Origin: Bacillus cytotoxicus
Lineage (GTDB): Bacteria; Bacillota; Bacilli; Bacillales; Bacillaceae_G
Direction of reading: 5' to 3'
DNA: 64,000 bases
Assembly: GCF_023715645.1 (NCBI RefSeq)
Contig: NZ_JAMBOP010000023.1
Coordinates: 1-64,000, forward strand
Part shown: positions 1 through 8,008 of the stretch, piece by piece
How the letters are laid out: each line of letters begins with the position of its first letter
Position numbering within the stretch: position 1 is the stretch's first letter
Program-made: the position numbers and the translations under genes
The notes under the pieces: generated by a model
What the model was told of the DNA's origin: nothing
What the model saw: only the letters and a program-made list of their open reading frames with translations
The model's database searches: none

Positions 1-1
1 C

Positions 2-127
2 GTGAAGAAGTCTCTCTCTATTCGTACCCATATTTGTACAAAGTGTGGAACGATATTGGATAGAGACTATAACGCGAGCCGGAACATCTTACAAAAAGGA
101 TTAGAAGAATTGCTTGCCACAAACTAA
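2..127 (+). CDS. tnpB: TnpB (IS200/IS605 family) C-terminal end, partial
   Basis: The reading frame is open from the window edge and stops with TAA at 125-127, so only the last 41 residues are seen. They hold a CTKCG zinc-finger half followed by DRDYNASRNI, the standard C-terminal signature of TnpB/OrfB, where the Asp is the third RuvC catalytic residue. TnpB is an RNA-guided DNA nuclease carried by IS200/IS605 elements. Any first zinc-finger half and the rest of the RuvC domain lie upstream of the window. The frame ends about 160 bp before the element's right end, which is the usual arrangement when the 3' end of the gene overlaps the guide RNA. Family identity is strong. Whether the full gene is intact cannot be told. 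Confidence 0.9.
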   Translation: MKKSLSIRTHICTKCGTILDRDYNASRNILQKGLEELLATN

Positions 128-286
128 GGTCTACAAACTGTAGGGCAGGGTTATGTCCGAACAGTATAATCTACGCCTGTGGAGACTGTGTAAGACGCAG
201 TGGGACACCCCACTATGCAACGGTCTATGAAACAGGAAGCCCCTTCTTCAATTAGACCGTAAGGTGGATAAGGAGGGGTTATTCAC
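128..286 (+). mobile_element. IS200/IS605 right end with putative TnpB guide-RNA scaffold
   Basis: This non-coding stretch runs from the tnpB stop to the junction with a broken gpmA-like gene. It contains a small hairpin (GTGGG-ACA-CCCAC, about 200-212) and a long imperfect hairpin at 237-280 with a GTAA loop (AAGCCCC...GGGGTT), both typical of the subterminal structures at IS200/IS605 right ends. Known TnpB systems make the omega-RNA from this region, with the guide reading into the flanking DNA. The element edge is placed at about 286 because gpmA coding sequence resumes at 287. The left end is outside the window. Confidence 0.75.
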
Positions 287-457
287 TACAGAAGTGTATG
301 CGACGTCAAACGTATAACCATTCGCCTTTAAAATTTGTCCCGCTTCTCTCGCTTCCTGTAATCCATTTTTAGACATATCAACATCGGTCCATCCAGTAAA
401 GCGATTTTCTAAATTCCATTCACTTTGACCGTGACGAAGAAGTACAAGTTCAATCAT
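287..457 (-). pseudogene. gpmA: gpmA-like phosphoglycerate mutase, 5' fragment cut by IS
   Basis: From ATG at 457 the frame encodes about 57 residues of a histidine phosphatase: [14 protein letters not shown] carries the RHG catalytic motif (phospho-accepting His), followed by [10 protein letters not shown], which is diagnostic of the 2,3-bisphosphoglycerate-dependent phosphoglycerate mutase (GpmA) subfamily. A full enzyme is about 230-250 residues. Here homology stops at YTSVV (287), where the IS right end begins and the frame runs into IS sequence. The rest of the gene would lie beyond the element, outside the window. The upstream TATCTCCTCC complement supplies a good ribosome site. The product is presumably non-functional. 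Bacillus usually has another mutase (GpmI), so the loss may be tolerated, which is an inference. Confidence 0.85.
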
Positions 458-503
458 AATAATATCTCCTCCAAACAATAAAATGTTTTACACTTATTAT
501 GTA

Positions 504-1202
504 CTACTCTTTAATTGTTCTTAATTCCAATTTAGATAATTCACTATCGGTAAGATCTCGATGCTTAAAGTCCAATAGTTGAACCTCGCCTCCACCTTTC
601 ACTCGAAATCTCATCGTCTCTTCTCCATATGGTGGATTGTGGGCACCCTTAAATGTAATCACTTGAACAAGTACATAAAATTCGAAATTCTCCTCATCTT
701 TTTCAATACTTAATATCTTTTCATTTCCTCTGTACCATAGCCTGCTTTCACCATAATAATTTTTTACAGCATCACCGATATACTCTACAAGTCGTTCAAT
801 CAGAACTTCCTTTAGCAGTTCTTTTGGTACAGGAATTCTATTTATAACTTTCTTCTCTTCTCGTAAAATTGTCCAATTTTCATGAATATTTTTAATATGA
901 TAAAGAACATTCACACCATTTTGTTTTACAATATGAACATATCCCAAATCCCCTTTTACATACACTCTCGGTTCTAATACCCATTGTTGTTCTCTCCGTA
1001 AAATTTCAAAAAATATTTTTGTTAAGGAAGTAACTTTTTCCTGGTTTATCAATTCGACAAAATCATCTAGAACGTACAGATGATATCCATTTATATTCAC
1101 ACCAAAATAATCTTGTACTTTGTTCTTTTCTTCAGCATGTACGATGTTAGTTATTGAAAACATAAATAAAGTGACAACAATGATTGTGACAAATCTCTTC
1201 AT
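504..1202 (-). CDS. Secreted DUF3888-type protein
   Basis: A 232-residue protein starting with a clear Sec signal peptide (KRF, a hydrophobic run, then VHA-EE with cleavage near residue 23), so it is probably exported. The C-terminal half contains YIGDAVKNYYGE and a TFKGAHNPPYGEETMRF segment, which I recognise as the core of DUF3888, a Bacillus family of unknown function. The N-terminal half (residues 25-120) is not recognised and makes this protein longer than the simple DUF3888 members. The start has a ribosome site (GAGGTGATTTA-ATG). It stands alone between the broken gpmA and the helicase gene. The family call is moderately sure; no biochemical role can be given. Confidence 0.7.
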   Translation of the reverse strand: MKRFVTIIVVTLFMFSITNIVHAEEKNKVQDYFGVNINGYHLYVLDDFVELINQEKVTSLTKIFFEILRREQQWVLEPRVYVKGDLGYVHIVKQNGVNVLYHIKNIHENWTILREEKKVINRIPVPKELLKEVLIERLVEYIGDAVKNYYGESRLWYRGNEKILSIEKDEENFEFYVLVQVITFKGAHNPPYGEETMRFRVKGGGEVQLLDFKHRDLTDSELSKLELRTIKE

Positions 1203-1250
1203 TAAATCACCTCACTAGTTAGTATGCCCTGATGTTTTTAAGTACAAAAA

Positions 1251-1283
1251 AACATGAGTCCTCTTTTTAGAAAGACTCATGTT
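1251..1283 (-). terminator. Intrinsic terminator of the DEAD-box helicase gene
   Basis: The arms AACATGAGTC and GACTCATGTT are separated by 13 bases. Read on the minus strand the stem is followed by a run of seven Ts, just downstream of the helicase stop at 1301. Confidence 0.85.
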
Positions 1284-1300
1284 CAATCATTACTATACTT

Positions 1301-2623
1301 CTATCGTCCGCGCTTTTTCTGTCCAGGTTTTGCGCTTTGTTTCTTATTGCTCGGTTGTCCAAAACGAGATTTCTCTGTTTTCGGTCCTTCTTTTCTATCA
1401 CGGCGTCCAGACTGACCAAATTGCTTTTTCTCTTTAAATGGTTTCTTTTCTTTTGGCTTTTGCGATCTTTGTTCTTTGTTCTCAGATTCTTGTTTGTTAG
1501 GTAGTTCTACTACTTGTCGTTGTAAAGATACGTTAATTCCTTTTTCAATTTCCTGTAAATACATTTTATCTTTTGGCGCAACTAATGTAATCGCCAGTCC
1601 GCTTCCACCAGCACGACCTGTCCGACCGATGCGGTGAATATAACTTTCAACATCTTCTGGGATGTCGTAGTTAAATACATGCGTAACACCTTCTACATCA
1701 AGTCCTCTTGCTGCTACGTCTGTTGCGATTAAATATTGACTTTCAGCATCCCGAAAACGCTTCATAACACGCTCGCGTTTTGCTTGGGATAAATCACCGT
1801 GCAGTTCATCACAGTTATATCCGTATCCCTTCAGCGCTTCATACAAATTAGTAGCTCTTCGTTTCGTACGGCAGAAAATAACTGCTAAAAATGGTTGATC
1901 TTGTTCCATCAGTTGACGAAGTGTATCTTGTTTTGCCCTGTCTGTCGTTTCAACAACGCGTTGTTGAATATTATTTACTGTAACCTCTGCACTTTGAATT
2001 TTTATGATTTCAGGTTTGTTCATATAGCGCTTTGCAAGCGATTGAATTTGTTTAGCCATCGTAGCAGAAAACAACATCGTTTGTCTTTCAACAGGTGTTT
2101 GTTCAATAATTTCTTCTACCTCTGGTAAAAAACCGAAATGCAGCATTTGATCCGCTTCATCTAAAACAAGCATAGTTACATGCGATAATTCAATTGTCCC
2201 GCGGCGTAAATGATCTAATAATCGACCTGGTGTCGCGACAACAATATGTGTATTTCCTTGCAATTTCTTCATTTGTTGTGAAACATCTTGTCCACCATAA
2301 ACAGCAAGCACATGAATATCCTTTACATGTACAATCATTTTTTCAATTTCATTTGTAATTTGCAGCGCTAATTCTCTCGTTGGTGCTACAATTAACGCCT
2401 GTACATGACTAGACTGTGGATTAATTTTTTCTAATATCGGCAAAACAAATGCTAATGTTTTTCCTGTTCCTGTTTTTGCTTGTCCGATAATATCTTTTCC
2501 TGCTAGTACCACTGGGATTGCTTTTTCTTGAATCGGAGTCGATTCGGCAATTCCATTTCCTCTTAATGTATCATTTAACGTAGTGCTAATTCCTAATTCT
2601 AAAAAATCTTTCAAATCGATCAC
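1301..2623 (-). CDS. DEAD-box ATP-dependent RNA helicase
   Basis: A 440-residue RNA helicase with all the hallmarks: Q motif ([10 protein letters not shown], residues 28-37), Walker A AKTGTGKT (49-56), PTRELALQ (81-88), TPGRLLDHL (131-139), DEAD (155-158), SAT (186-188) and the motif VI string HRIGRTGR. The last 60 residues are a Lys/Arg/Gln-rich disordered tail, typical of the cold-adaptation and ribosome-assembly helicases. It lacks the RRM seen in DbpA/YxiN. B. cereus has several paralogues (CshA to CshE) and I cannot say which this is. The annotated GTG start sits inside a ribosome-site-like AGAAGTGAT; a TTG three codons downstream is an alternative. It is monocistronic, with its own terminator. 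Confidence 0.93.
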   Translation of the reverse strand: MIDLKDFLELGISTTLNDTLRGNGIAESTPIQEKAIPVVLAGKDIIGQAKTGTGKTLAFVLPILEKINPQSSHVQALIVAPTRELALQITNEIEKMIVHVKDIHVLAVYGGQDVSQQMKKLQGNTHIVVATPGRLLDHLRRGTIELSHVTMLVLDEADQMLHFGFLPEVEEIIEQTPVERQTMLFSATMAKQIQSLAKRYMNKPEIIKIQSAEVTVNNIQQRVVETTDRAKQDTLRQLMEQDQPFLAVIFCRTKRRATNLYEALKGYGYNCDELHGDLSQAKRERVMKRFRDAESQYLIATDVAARGLDVEGVTHVFNYDIPEDVESYIHRIGRTGRAGGSGLAITLVAPKDKMYLQEIEKGINVSLQRQVVELPNKQESENKEQRSQKPKEKKPFKEKKQFGQSGRRDRKEGPKTEKSRFGQPSNKKQSAKPGQKKRGR

Positions 2624-2710
2624 TTCTTTTCACTATTTTTCATATCAAATATTGATTGTACCATTTATTTTACTAAATATGAAAAAGAAGATTAAGTTTA
2701 TCCTATTTTT

Positions 2711-2906
2711 CGTATATATAATGTAACTTGAAACAACGATATAAAAACCTCTTTCTTTTTAGATGGATGAGAGCAACTGGCCGCGCATTGAAGCGGTCAG
2801 AGCCTTTTTAGGGGCACGGGTTAGGTTTTAAACAAAGGTAGAAAGCGAGTAGCAGTCATGTTGTATCCCCCGTAGCAGAGATTTGTATGTTAGTAAATCA
2901 AAATGG
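2711..2906 (-). repeat. bcr1-type interspersed repeat (diverged, minus orientation)
   Basis: Read on the minus strand this matches the copy at 40446-40653 closely: TTTGATTTACTAACATACAAA at one end, then GATACAACATGACTGCTA, CTGACCGCTTC, GGCCAGTTGCTCT and CCATCTAAAAAGAAA, ending with ATTATATATAC. It is the only copy in the window in this orientation. It fills the space between the helicase promoter region and the hairpin after the MutS2-like gene. Confidence 0.8.
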
Positions 2907-2921
2907 ACTTACTCATAAAAT

Positions 2922-2963
2922 AACCGTTCACTTCAAAACGTACTAGCATTTAAGTGAACGGTT
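2922..2963 (-). terminator. Hairpin after the MutS2-like gene
   Basis: The perfect 12-bp arms AACCGTTCACTT and AAGTGAACGGTT are separated by an 18-base loop, 21 bases past the stop at 2984. On the minus strand the stem is followed by ATTTTATG, a weak U-tract, so it is a probable but not strong terminator. Confidence 0.65.
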
Positions 2964-2983
2964 ACTGGCAATTGAATTCTATT

Positions 2984-4882
2984 CTATTTATTTTTTCTCA
3001 TTTCTTTTTGTATTTGTTTTAATGCTTTTTTAGAGCCTCGATCTATATCATGTTGCAGCTTTCTCTCTTTATAACTTACAAATAAAGTGTTTAAATCATA
3101 GCCTTCTGGATACAATTCGGCTGCTTTCAATTCTAAAGTAACGCGCTTATAATTGACTTCAATAAACTCTTCTTTATATAGTACGACAATATTATTGAAA
3201 CTATCTTTTTTCTTGTATACAATACCCGAATCATTGTGATCTAATAACTTTACTTTATCCCCAACTTCATAATCATAAATGTCTTTCGTTTTCAGTACAC
3301 TCGCTTCAGGCTTCTTAATTTTATCTCCTTTTACTAACTCTAAGCGATAATCTTTATTATTCATATAACATTGCGCTCGCACCAAAATATGTTCCCGTAC
3401 ATTCATCTTTCTAGAGATCCAAAGTGCGTTACTATCTCCAGATTCCCCAATCATTAACTTATACATTGGTTCTAATGTTTCATTATGAAATTGCATAGCC
3501 GCATTCATAAAGTCACTGTGAATTTCTGAGAATCGTTTAATTTCCCCATAATGAGTCGTCGCAACTGTTATACAGCCCATATGATAAAACTCTTCTAAAA
3601 TGGCAATCGCAAGTGCAGCACCTTCATTCGGTTCTGTACCACTACCAATTTCATCAAATAATAGCAACGTATTATTGTTACTTATTCTCATAATTTCTGA
3701 AATGTTTTTCATATGTGAAGAAAAAGTACTTAAAGCATTTTCAATACTTTGATTGTCACCTATATCTACAAAAATAGAATCGAAAAGGGCGATTTCAGTC
3801 TCTTCATCACCATGAATATGAAACCCTGACATCGTTGCTAAAGTTAATAATCCAATTGTTTTCAGGACAATTGTTTTCCCTCCAGCATTTGGTCCCGTAA
3901 TGACTAAACTGCGATATTCTTTTCCAATCTCAAAATTTAATGGAACAATCTCACCTTGTAAAAGAGGGTGTTTACATGCAACCAGCTTTATATATCCATG
4001 ACTATTTAATTTCGGTGCTATACCACCTATACTTTTACTAAATTTAGCTTTCGCAAAAATCATATCGTATTGACTTATAAGTTCAATATTAATTTTTATA
4101 TCACTAATATTCTCAAAAATCATTCCTGATAACGTCGCTAATATTTGATACTCTTCTATCGCCTCTTCCGCTTTTAAACTTGCTAACTCCCCGCTTAATT
4201 TTGATATAACAGCAGGTTCTATAAATACTGTTGAACCTTTAGAAGACATCTCTACAATTGTTCCTGCAACTTGATTTTTATAAGAGGCCTTAATAGGAAC
4301 AGTATATTGATCATCTTTTTTACTAATAAAGAATTCTTGAATATACTCCTTATTTGCACTACTTTTGAGAAATTTATTTAAGCGATCCCCAATCTTTTCC
4401 TCTGTTGTTTCGATATGATTTCGAATTCGCTTGAGCTCTTTACTCGCCGCAGAATCCACTCGATTCCCTTTAATCGAAAAATGAATCTCTTCCTCAATAT
4501 CTTTGAACTCTGACATCGAGTATGCATAGGAACTTAAAACAGGCGCAAAGAATGCTTTACTTAACATAAATCCCTTAATTTTTCTGCATCCTCTTAAAAA
4601 ATCTGATATGTTCACTAATTCGGCTGGTTCCAAAATCATTCCTTTATCCAGCTTTCCAATTATGCTTTCTATATTAGAAATTCCAACTAATGGGACGTGA
4701 CTTTCGGTATTCAATATTACTTTTGCTTCGGTTGTTTCATGTAAACGATTTTTAACTACTTTTATATTCGAACTCGGTTGCAGTTTATCTAATAATTGTT
4801 TTCCTAATCCACTTACACAATATGATTTGACTATTTCCTTTAATTCATTATACTGCAATTTTTCAAATGTCATTATATTCAT
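2984..4882 (-). CDS. MutS2-like DNA-binding ATPase lacking the Smr domain
   Basis: A 632-residue protein of the MutS2 branch. The N-terminus FEKLQYNELKEIV resembles MutS2 openings. The clamp and lever region covers about residues 150-280. The ATPase has Walker A GPNAGGKT (330-337), the STFSSHM signature (about 385-391) and Walker B LLLFDEIGSGTEP (406-418). MutS2 in Bacillus is about 785 residues and ends in a KOW/Smr nuclease module. Here the chain ends after a short KOW-like segment (VGDKVKLL) and a basic tail, with no Smr. It is therefore a paralogue rather than the housekeeping mutS2. The start ATG at 4882 follows GAGGAG at good spacing; an in-frame GTG 15 bases upstream lies inside that ribosome site. 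Its role (recombination suppression or ribosome rescue) is unknown. Confidence 0.85.
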   Translation of the reverse strand: MNIMTFEKLQYNELKEIVKSYCVSGLGKQLLDKLQPSSNIKVVKNRLHETTEAKVILNTESHVPLVGISNIESIIGKLDKGMILEPAELVNISDFLRGCRKIKGFMLSKAFFAPVLSSYAYSMSEFKDIEEEIHFSIKGNRVDSAASKELKRIRNHIETTEEKIGDRLNKFLKSSANKEYIQEFFISKKDDQYTVPIKASYKNQVAGTIVEMSSKGSTVFIEPAVISKLSGELASLKAEEAIEEYQILATLSGMIFENISDIKINIELISQYDMIFAKAKFSKSIGGIAPKLNSHGYIKLVACKHPLLQGEIVPLNFEIGKEYRSLVITGPNAGGKTIVLKTIGLLTLATMSGFHIHGDEETEIALFDSIFVDIGDNQSIENALSTFSSHMKNISEIMRISNNNTLLLFDEIGSGTEPNEGAALAIAILEEFYHMGCITVATTHYGEIKRFSEIHSDFMNAAMQFHNETLEPMYKLMIGESGDSNALWISRKMNVREHILVRAQCYMNNKDYRLELVKGDKIKKPEASVLKTKDIYDYEVGDKVKLLDHNDSGIVYKKKDSFNNIVVLYKEEFIEVNYKRVTLELKAAELYPEGYDLNTLFVSYKERKLQHDIDRGSKKALKQIQKEMRKNK

Positions 4883-5002
4883 TTTTGTTCTCCTCACTAT
4901 GATTTAATAATTGAATCATGTATGAAGATACCTAATAATTAGATTTCAATAAGCTTATATAAAGGGAACCTTCTCTCAGAGAGGATCAACTCCCATTCAT
5001 AC

Positions 5003-5016
5003 GGAAGAGCTCTTCC
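5003..5016. repeat. Perfect 14-bp palindrome GGAAGAGCTCTTCC
   Basis: The palindrome lies in the 580-base stretch 4883-5462, between the MutS2-like gene and the 2H gene. Apart from this site and the terminator next to it I see no gene or other convincing feature in that stretch. Confidence 0.6.
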
Positions 5017-5030
5017 CATCCAAAAGTCGT

Positions 5031-5067
5031 AAAAAAAACAAAAAAGCTGTGGTATCCCCGCAGCTTT
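5031..5067 (-). terminator. Minus-strand intrinsic terminator without an adjacent gene
   Basis: The stem AAAGCTG/CAGCTTT with a GGGGATA-containing loop is followed on the minus strand by TTTTGTTTTTTTT. The nearest upstream gene on that strand stops at 5463, almost 400 bases away. The site therefore ends either a long 3' UTR or a separate small transcript. Confidence 0.75.
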
Positions 5068-5462
5068 ACATACATTTACAAGACATGTGTAGAATCAAAT
5101 ATCTATTATTAAACAAACCTTCTTGAAATAAAGGTCTGGATCTTTAATAATAAACATCGCTACATGCTTTATAAAGTGTTGTAGGTATCTTCATAGGTAA
5201 CTTAAATAAATCCATGACCAAATACGGGGTATATATTGATATAAAAAATACCCATCGTCATTAGATTTACTTCATTAAATTTTCGCCTATTTAGATACTA
5301 CTCCACTCACAAAAAGCACCTCGTCTAATTTATTTTTTTATTCTTATTGAAATCTAAATTATGGAATTATTATACTATATGTACAAAATCAAGTAAAGGT
5401 ACATAAAATCACCTTTACAATTCTTCCTATGTAGATTCTTATAAAAAAACCATTTCCTTATT

Positions 5463-5801
5463 TTATTGGAAGCTGTACTTCAAATTCAATTTAAGAAAAT
5501 CTGTATACAACTTATTATGTAGCTCGATTATATTTTCTTTTCCTTCTTCTATGAGTAAAAATAAGTACTCATCAGCATTGGTTACAATTGGATTTAAGGT
5601 AATATAAAAAGGATTCATGTTACTTATATTTGTTTCTATATGTTCTTTTAAAATCTCATTTGACACTTCACTCGCGAAAGGAAAGATTAATGTAATGTGA
5701 GGAACAATTAAACCAAATAAAGGATCATGATTTCTTCTTACTTCTTCAATTTCATACAAATCATCACTATTTAAAAACAGTAATATTGTTCTTTGCATCA
5801 T
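5463..5801 (-). CDS. 2H phosphoesterase (2'-5' RNA ligase-like), probably truncated
   Basis: A 112-residue protein with one clear 2H motif, PHITLIFPF (residues 34-42), in a YjcG/LigT-like layout (ILLFLNSDDL at the start). Members of the superfamily need two H-x-T/S motifs, the second near the C-terminus, and are about 170-190 residues. This protein ends at NLKYSFQ, exactly where the second motif would begin, so the enzyme looks C-terminally truncated. The ATGATG start lies three bases after the methyltransferase stop, and its ribosome site (AAAGAGA) is inside the end of that gene, so the two are likely co-translated. The substrate (cyclic phosphate RNA or nucleotide) is unknown. Confidence 0.65.
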   Translation of the reverse strand: MMQRTILLFLNSDDLYEIEEVRRNHDPLFGLIVPHITLIFPFASEVSNEILKEHIETNISNMNPFYITLNPIVTNADEYLFLLIEEGKENIIELHNKLYTDFLKLNLKYSFQ

Positions 5802-5803
5802 TA

Positions 5804-6517
5804 CTATAATCTCTTTCTAAACAGCGCTGTCCAAAGAAATGATTCTCCAAATACTTCATTTGATTGCTTAATTTCATTCATTTTACGCAGTTCAACAACC
5901 TCAAAATCTTGAAAAACCTCACGTAGTTTTTCTTCTGAATACGCAATTCCTCCCTGCAAGCTCCAGCCTCGATATACATCCCAATCTGATATTGCCGAAC
6001 CATTTTTTTCGTCTAATTCTCCCGCAGCAAAGCATGTTAACCCGAAATATCCGTTTGGTTTTAATGATTGCTTGACTAACTCAACATAATGGATTCTTCG
6101 GTGAGGCGGAATATGGTGTAAACAACCCGAATCATACACGAAATCATATTGGTTCTGAGCTTGTAAATCAAAGATGGACTTACATATGAAACGAACAGAT
6201 ACATCTTGCTCTGTGGCTCTTTCTTCTGCCCATTTTATCCCTTCTTCTGATAAATCAACTGCATCTACTTCGCATCCCGTTTTTGCTAAATAAAGAGCAT
6301 TTCGACCAGGACCACAGCCTAATTCCAGCACCTTTCCCTTCTGAATGATATTTCTATCAAAATAAGAAACTAAATTTTCATCCGGTACATTGCTAAAGAA
6401 AGGAACTTCTTTATCGCGATCAGAATAAAATTGATTCCAAAATGGTTCAGGAGATCTTAATAGAGAGTCTAACATTGTTATCACATCGTCCATACTATGT
6501 AAAGTTTCATTTTTCAT
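5804..6517 (-). CDS. Class I SAM-dependent methyltransferase
   Basis: A 237-residue methyltransferase of the small-molecule type. Motif I is VLELGCGPGRNALYLA, motif II VDAVDLSEEGIKWA, motif IV DFVYDSGCLHHIPPHRR and the post-motif LKPNGYFGLTCF. The substrate is not evident; homologues are annotated generically. The ATG at 6517 (KNETLHSMDD) is chosen because GGAGGGG lies about 12 bases upstream; the longer frame to 6553 has no better site. It is followed after two bases by the truncated 2H gene, giving a two-gene unit. There is no recognisable terminator directly after the pair. Confidence 0.85.
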   Translation of the reverse strand: MKNETLHSMDDVITMLDSLLRSPEPFWNQFYSDRDKEVPFFSNVPDENLVSYFDRNIIQKGKVLELGCGPGRNALYLAKTGCEVDAVDLSEEGIKWAEERATEQDVSVRFICKSIFDLQAQNQYDFVYDSGCLHHIPPHRRIHYVELVKQSLKPNGYFGLTCFAAGELDEKNGSAISDWDVYRGWSLQGGIAYSEEKLREVFQDFEVVELRKMNEIKQSNEVFGESFLWTALFRKRL

Positions 6518-6761
6518 AGGTGAATTTCCCCTCCTATAAATTATAGTTACCATATAATTATACCAAATATTGCTCCGTTACATCGGAACATTTCGAATTA
6601 TTAGAATAAATTAACTCAGAAATAATAGATTACATCATCATCACAATCTCTTAGAAGTAATGAAGAATGGTAGTGATAAAAAAGATACAAGTTAAGTCAT
6701 TTCTGCATACTGCTTACGAAGATGATACATTCGCCATCAGCATGGACTTTCTTGCATGTAT

Positions 6762-6798
6762 ACAAAAGAGCCTCTCTCTAAAAGAGCGGCTCTTTTGT
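6762..6798 (-). terminator. Bidirectional terminator hairpin
   Basis: The stem ACAAAAGAGCC/GGCTCTTTTGT lies downstream of the MBL hydrolase (stop at 6820, minus strand). The A-rich and T-rich flanks let it work on both strands. Confidence 0.85.
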
Positions 6799-6819
6799 AT
6801 TTAATTCTTCGGAATGAAG

Positions 6820-7686
6820 TTACATATTAACCATTTCATAACCATTTACAAAGTACTCTATTGTTTCTAACTCATCTTCGTTTAATTCTCTATCAAGTTC
6901 TTGTTTATACGCTGTTTTTATTTTTTCTGCATCGCCTTTATATGTTTCCGTGTAGGTATCTACTGTTTTTAACAAACGAATCTCTTGCAAAAACTCATTT
7001 CGATCAATTGCTTTCCCGTGTGAAAGAATATAGGTCTTTGCATCAAACTTCTCTAATTCTTGTATTAATTCAAACGTTCGTTTCGTTGTATAGTTCCACT
7101 TCGAAGAAAAAATATCTGCATAGATACAATCTCCTAAAAATAATATCTTTTCTTCTTTAATATAAATAACAACGGAGTCATGTGAATGGTCACCTCCCAC
7201 ATGCTTTAACACACATGTCACATCACCAAGGTCTAATTCAAGTTGTTGCTGAAACGTTAATGACGGTAAGACAATTTGAATATTTCTTGGTCGTTCACTG
7301 AATTCTTTTTTAATACAAGTAGCACAAAATTCAATCTCTGTACCTTCTTTTACTCGTGTGTCCAAGGCCTCGTCTGTCCATTCATAAGAAACGAGTGTAC
7401 TCATCTCTTTTTTTGTTTCACTATGTGCGATAGACAAAGCATTTTTTAATACAGGTAATCCAAAAATATGATCCCAATGCCAGTGTGTTAATGCAACGAA
7501 ATCAGGACTTGAGATGTTCTGTTCGTTTAGCATTTCTAAAAACAAATGTACATGTGCTTCTGAATTACCTGCATCTATCATCAAAGTCTTTTCTTTTCCA
7601 ACTACCATTCCTAAGATAGGTCTATCTGTTTCAGAAACAGGTGTCATATACCAAAATGAATGTCCTATTTTTTTTATTTGCTGCAT
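6820..7686 (-). CDS. Metallo-beta-lactamase-fold hydrolase
   Basis: A 288-residue metal hydrolase. The canonical metal-binding motif appears as THWHWDH (H-x-H-x-D-H), with further ligands in HVGGDHSHDS, LFLGDCIYAD and YILSHGK. The order LIDAG, HWHWDH, GGDHS, GDC, SHG matches the general MBL fold. It has no signal peptide and is presumably cytoplasmic. The substrate is unknown. The start ATG at 7686 (QQIKKIGHSF) follows GGGGGC with 8-base spacing; the frame runs 15 bases further upstream without a ribosome site. It is monocistronic, with a strong terminator downstream. Confidence 0.88.
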   Translation of the reverse strand: MQQIKKIGHSFWYMTPVSETDRPILGMVVGKEKTLMIDAGNSEAHVHLFLEMLNEQNISSPDFVALTHWHWDHIFGLPVLKNALSIAHSETKKEMSTLVSYEWTDEALDTRVKEGTEIEFCATCIKKEFSERPRNIQIVLPSLTFQQQLELDLGDVTCVLKHVGGDHSHDSVVIYIKEEKILFLGDCIYADIFSSKWNYTTKRTFELIQELEKFDAKTYILSHGKAIDRNEFLQEIRLLKTVDTYTETYKGDAEKIKTAYKQELDRELNEDELETIEYFVNGYEMVNM

Positions 7687-7962
7687 AAATATTGCCCCCA
7701 TTCTTGTTATATTTAATCTATTTTATGATACGAACTCACCTTTCAAGTATATAGATTATATTACAATTCATATAAATGAGATAGATTTAACTATTTCTTT
7801 TAAAAACAGTCTTTTCTTACTCTATTTCAGCAACTACTGGAATTGATTGGTAATGTTTCTTAAAGCATCTGCAACGTCGGCTAATCGTTTGATATTTTTT
7901 GGTTGTTAAAATTATATTTGTTATCATTACGGTACATGAAATTTTCATCATTTTTACTCCTA

Positions 7963-8008
7963 AACTAAAGAATCGAGCATTGAAATTTCAATGCTCGATT
8001 CTTTAGTT
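7963..8008 (-). terminator. Strong palindromic terminator overlapping the XpaC-like stop
   Basis: A nearly perfect palindrome (AACTAAAGAATCGAGCATTG and its complement around GAAATTTC). It overlaps the last codons of the gene that stops at 8003. The T-rich half is symmetrical, so either strand could be terminated. Confidence 0.8.

Noticed and set aside
4920-5020. T-box or other known riboswitch near 4960
   Set aside because: The GAGAGAAGGTTCCC text resembles leader sequences superficially, but there is no specifier loop or GGUGGNACC-type bulge.
7850-7920. Minus-strand frame NIKRLADVADALRNITNQF
   Set aside because: Coding-like, but it has no start codon or ribosome site and covers only about 22 codons; too little to call a gene or relic.
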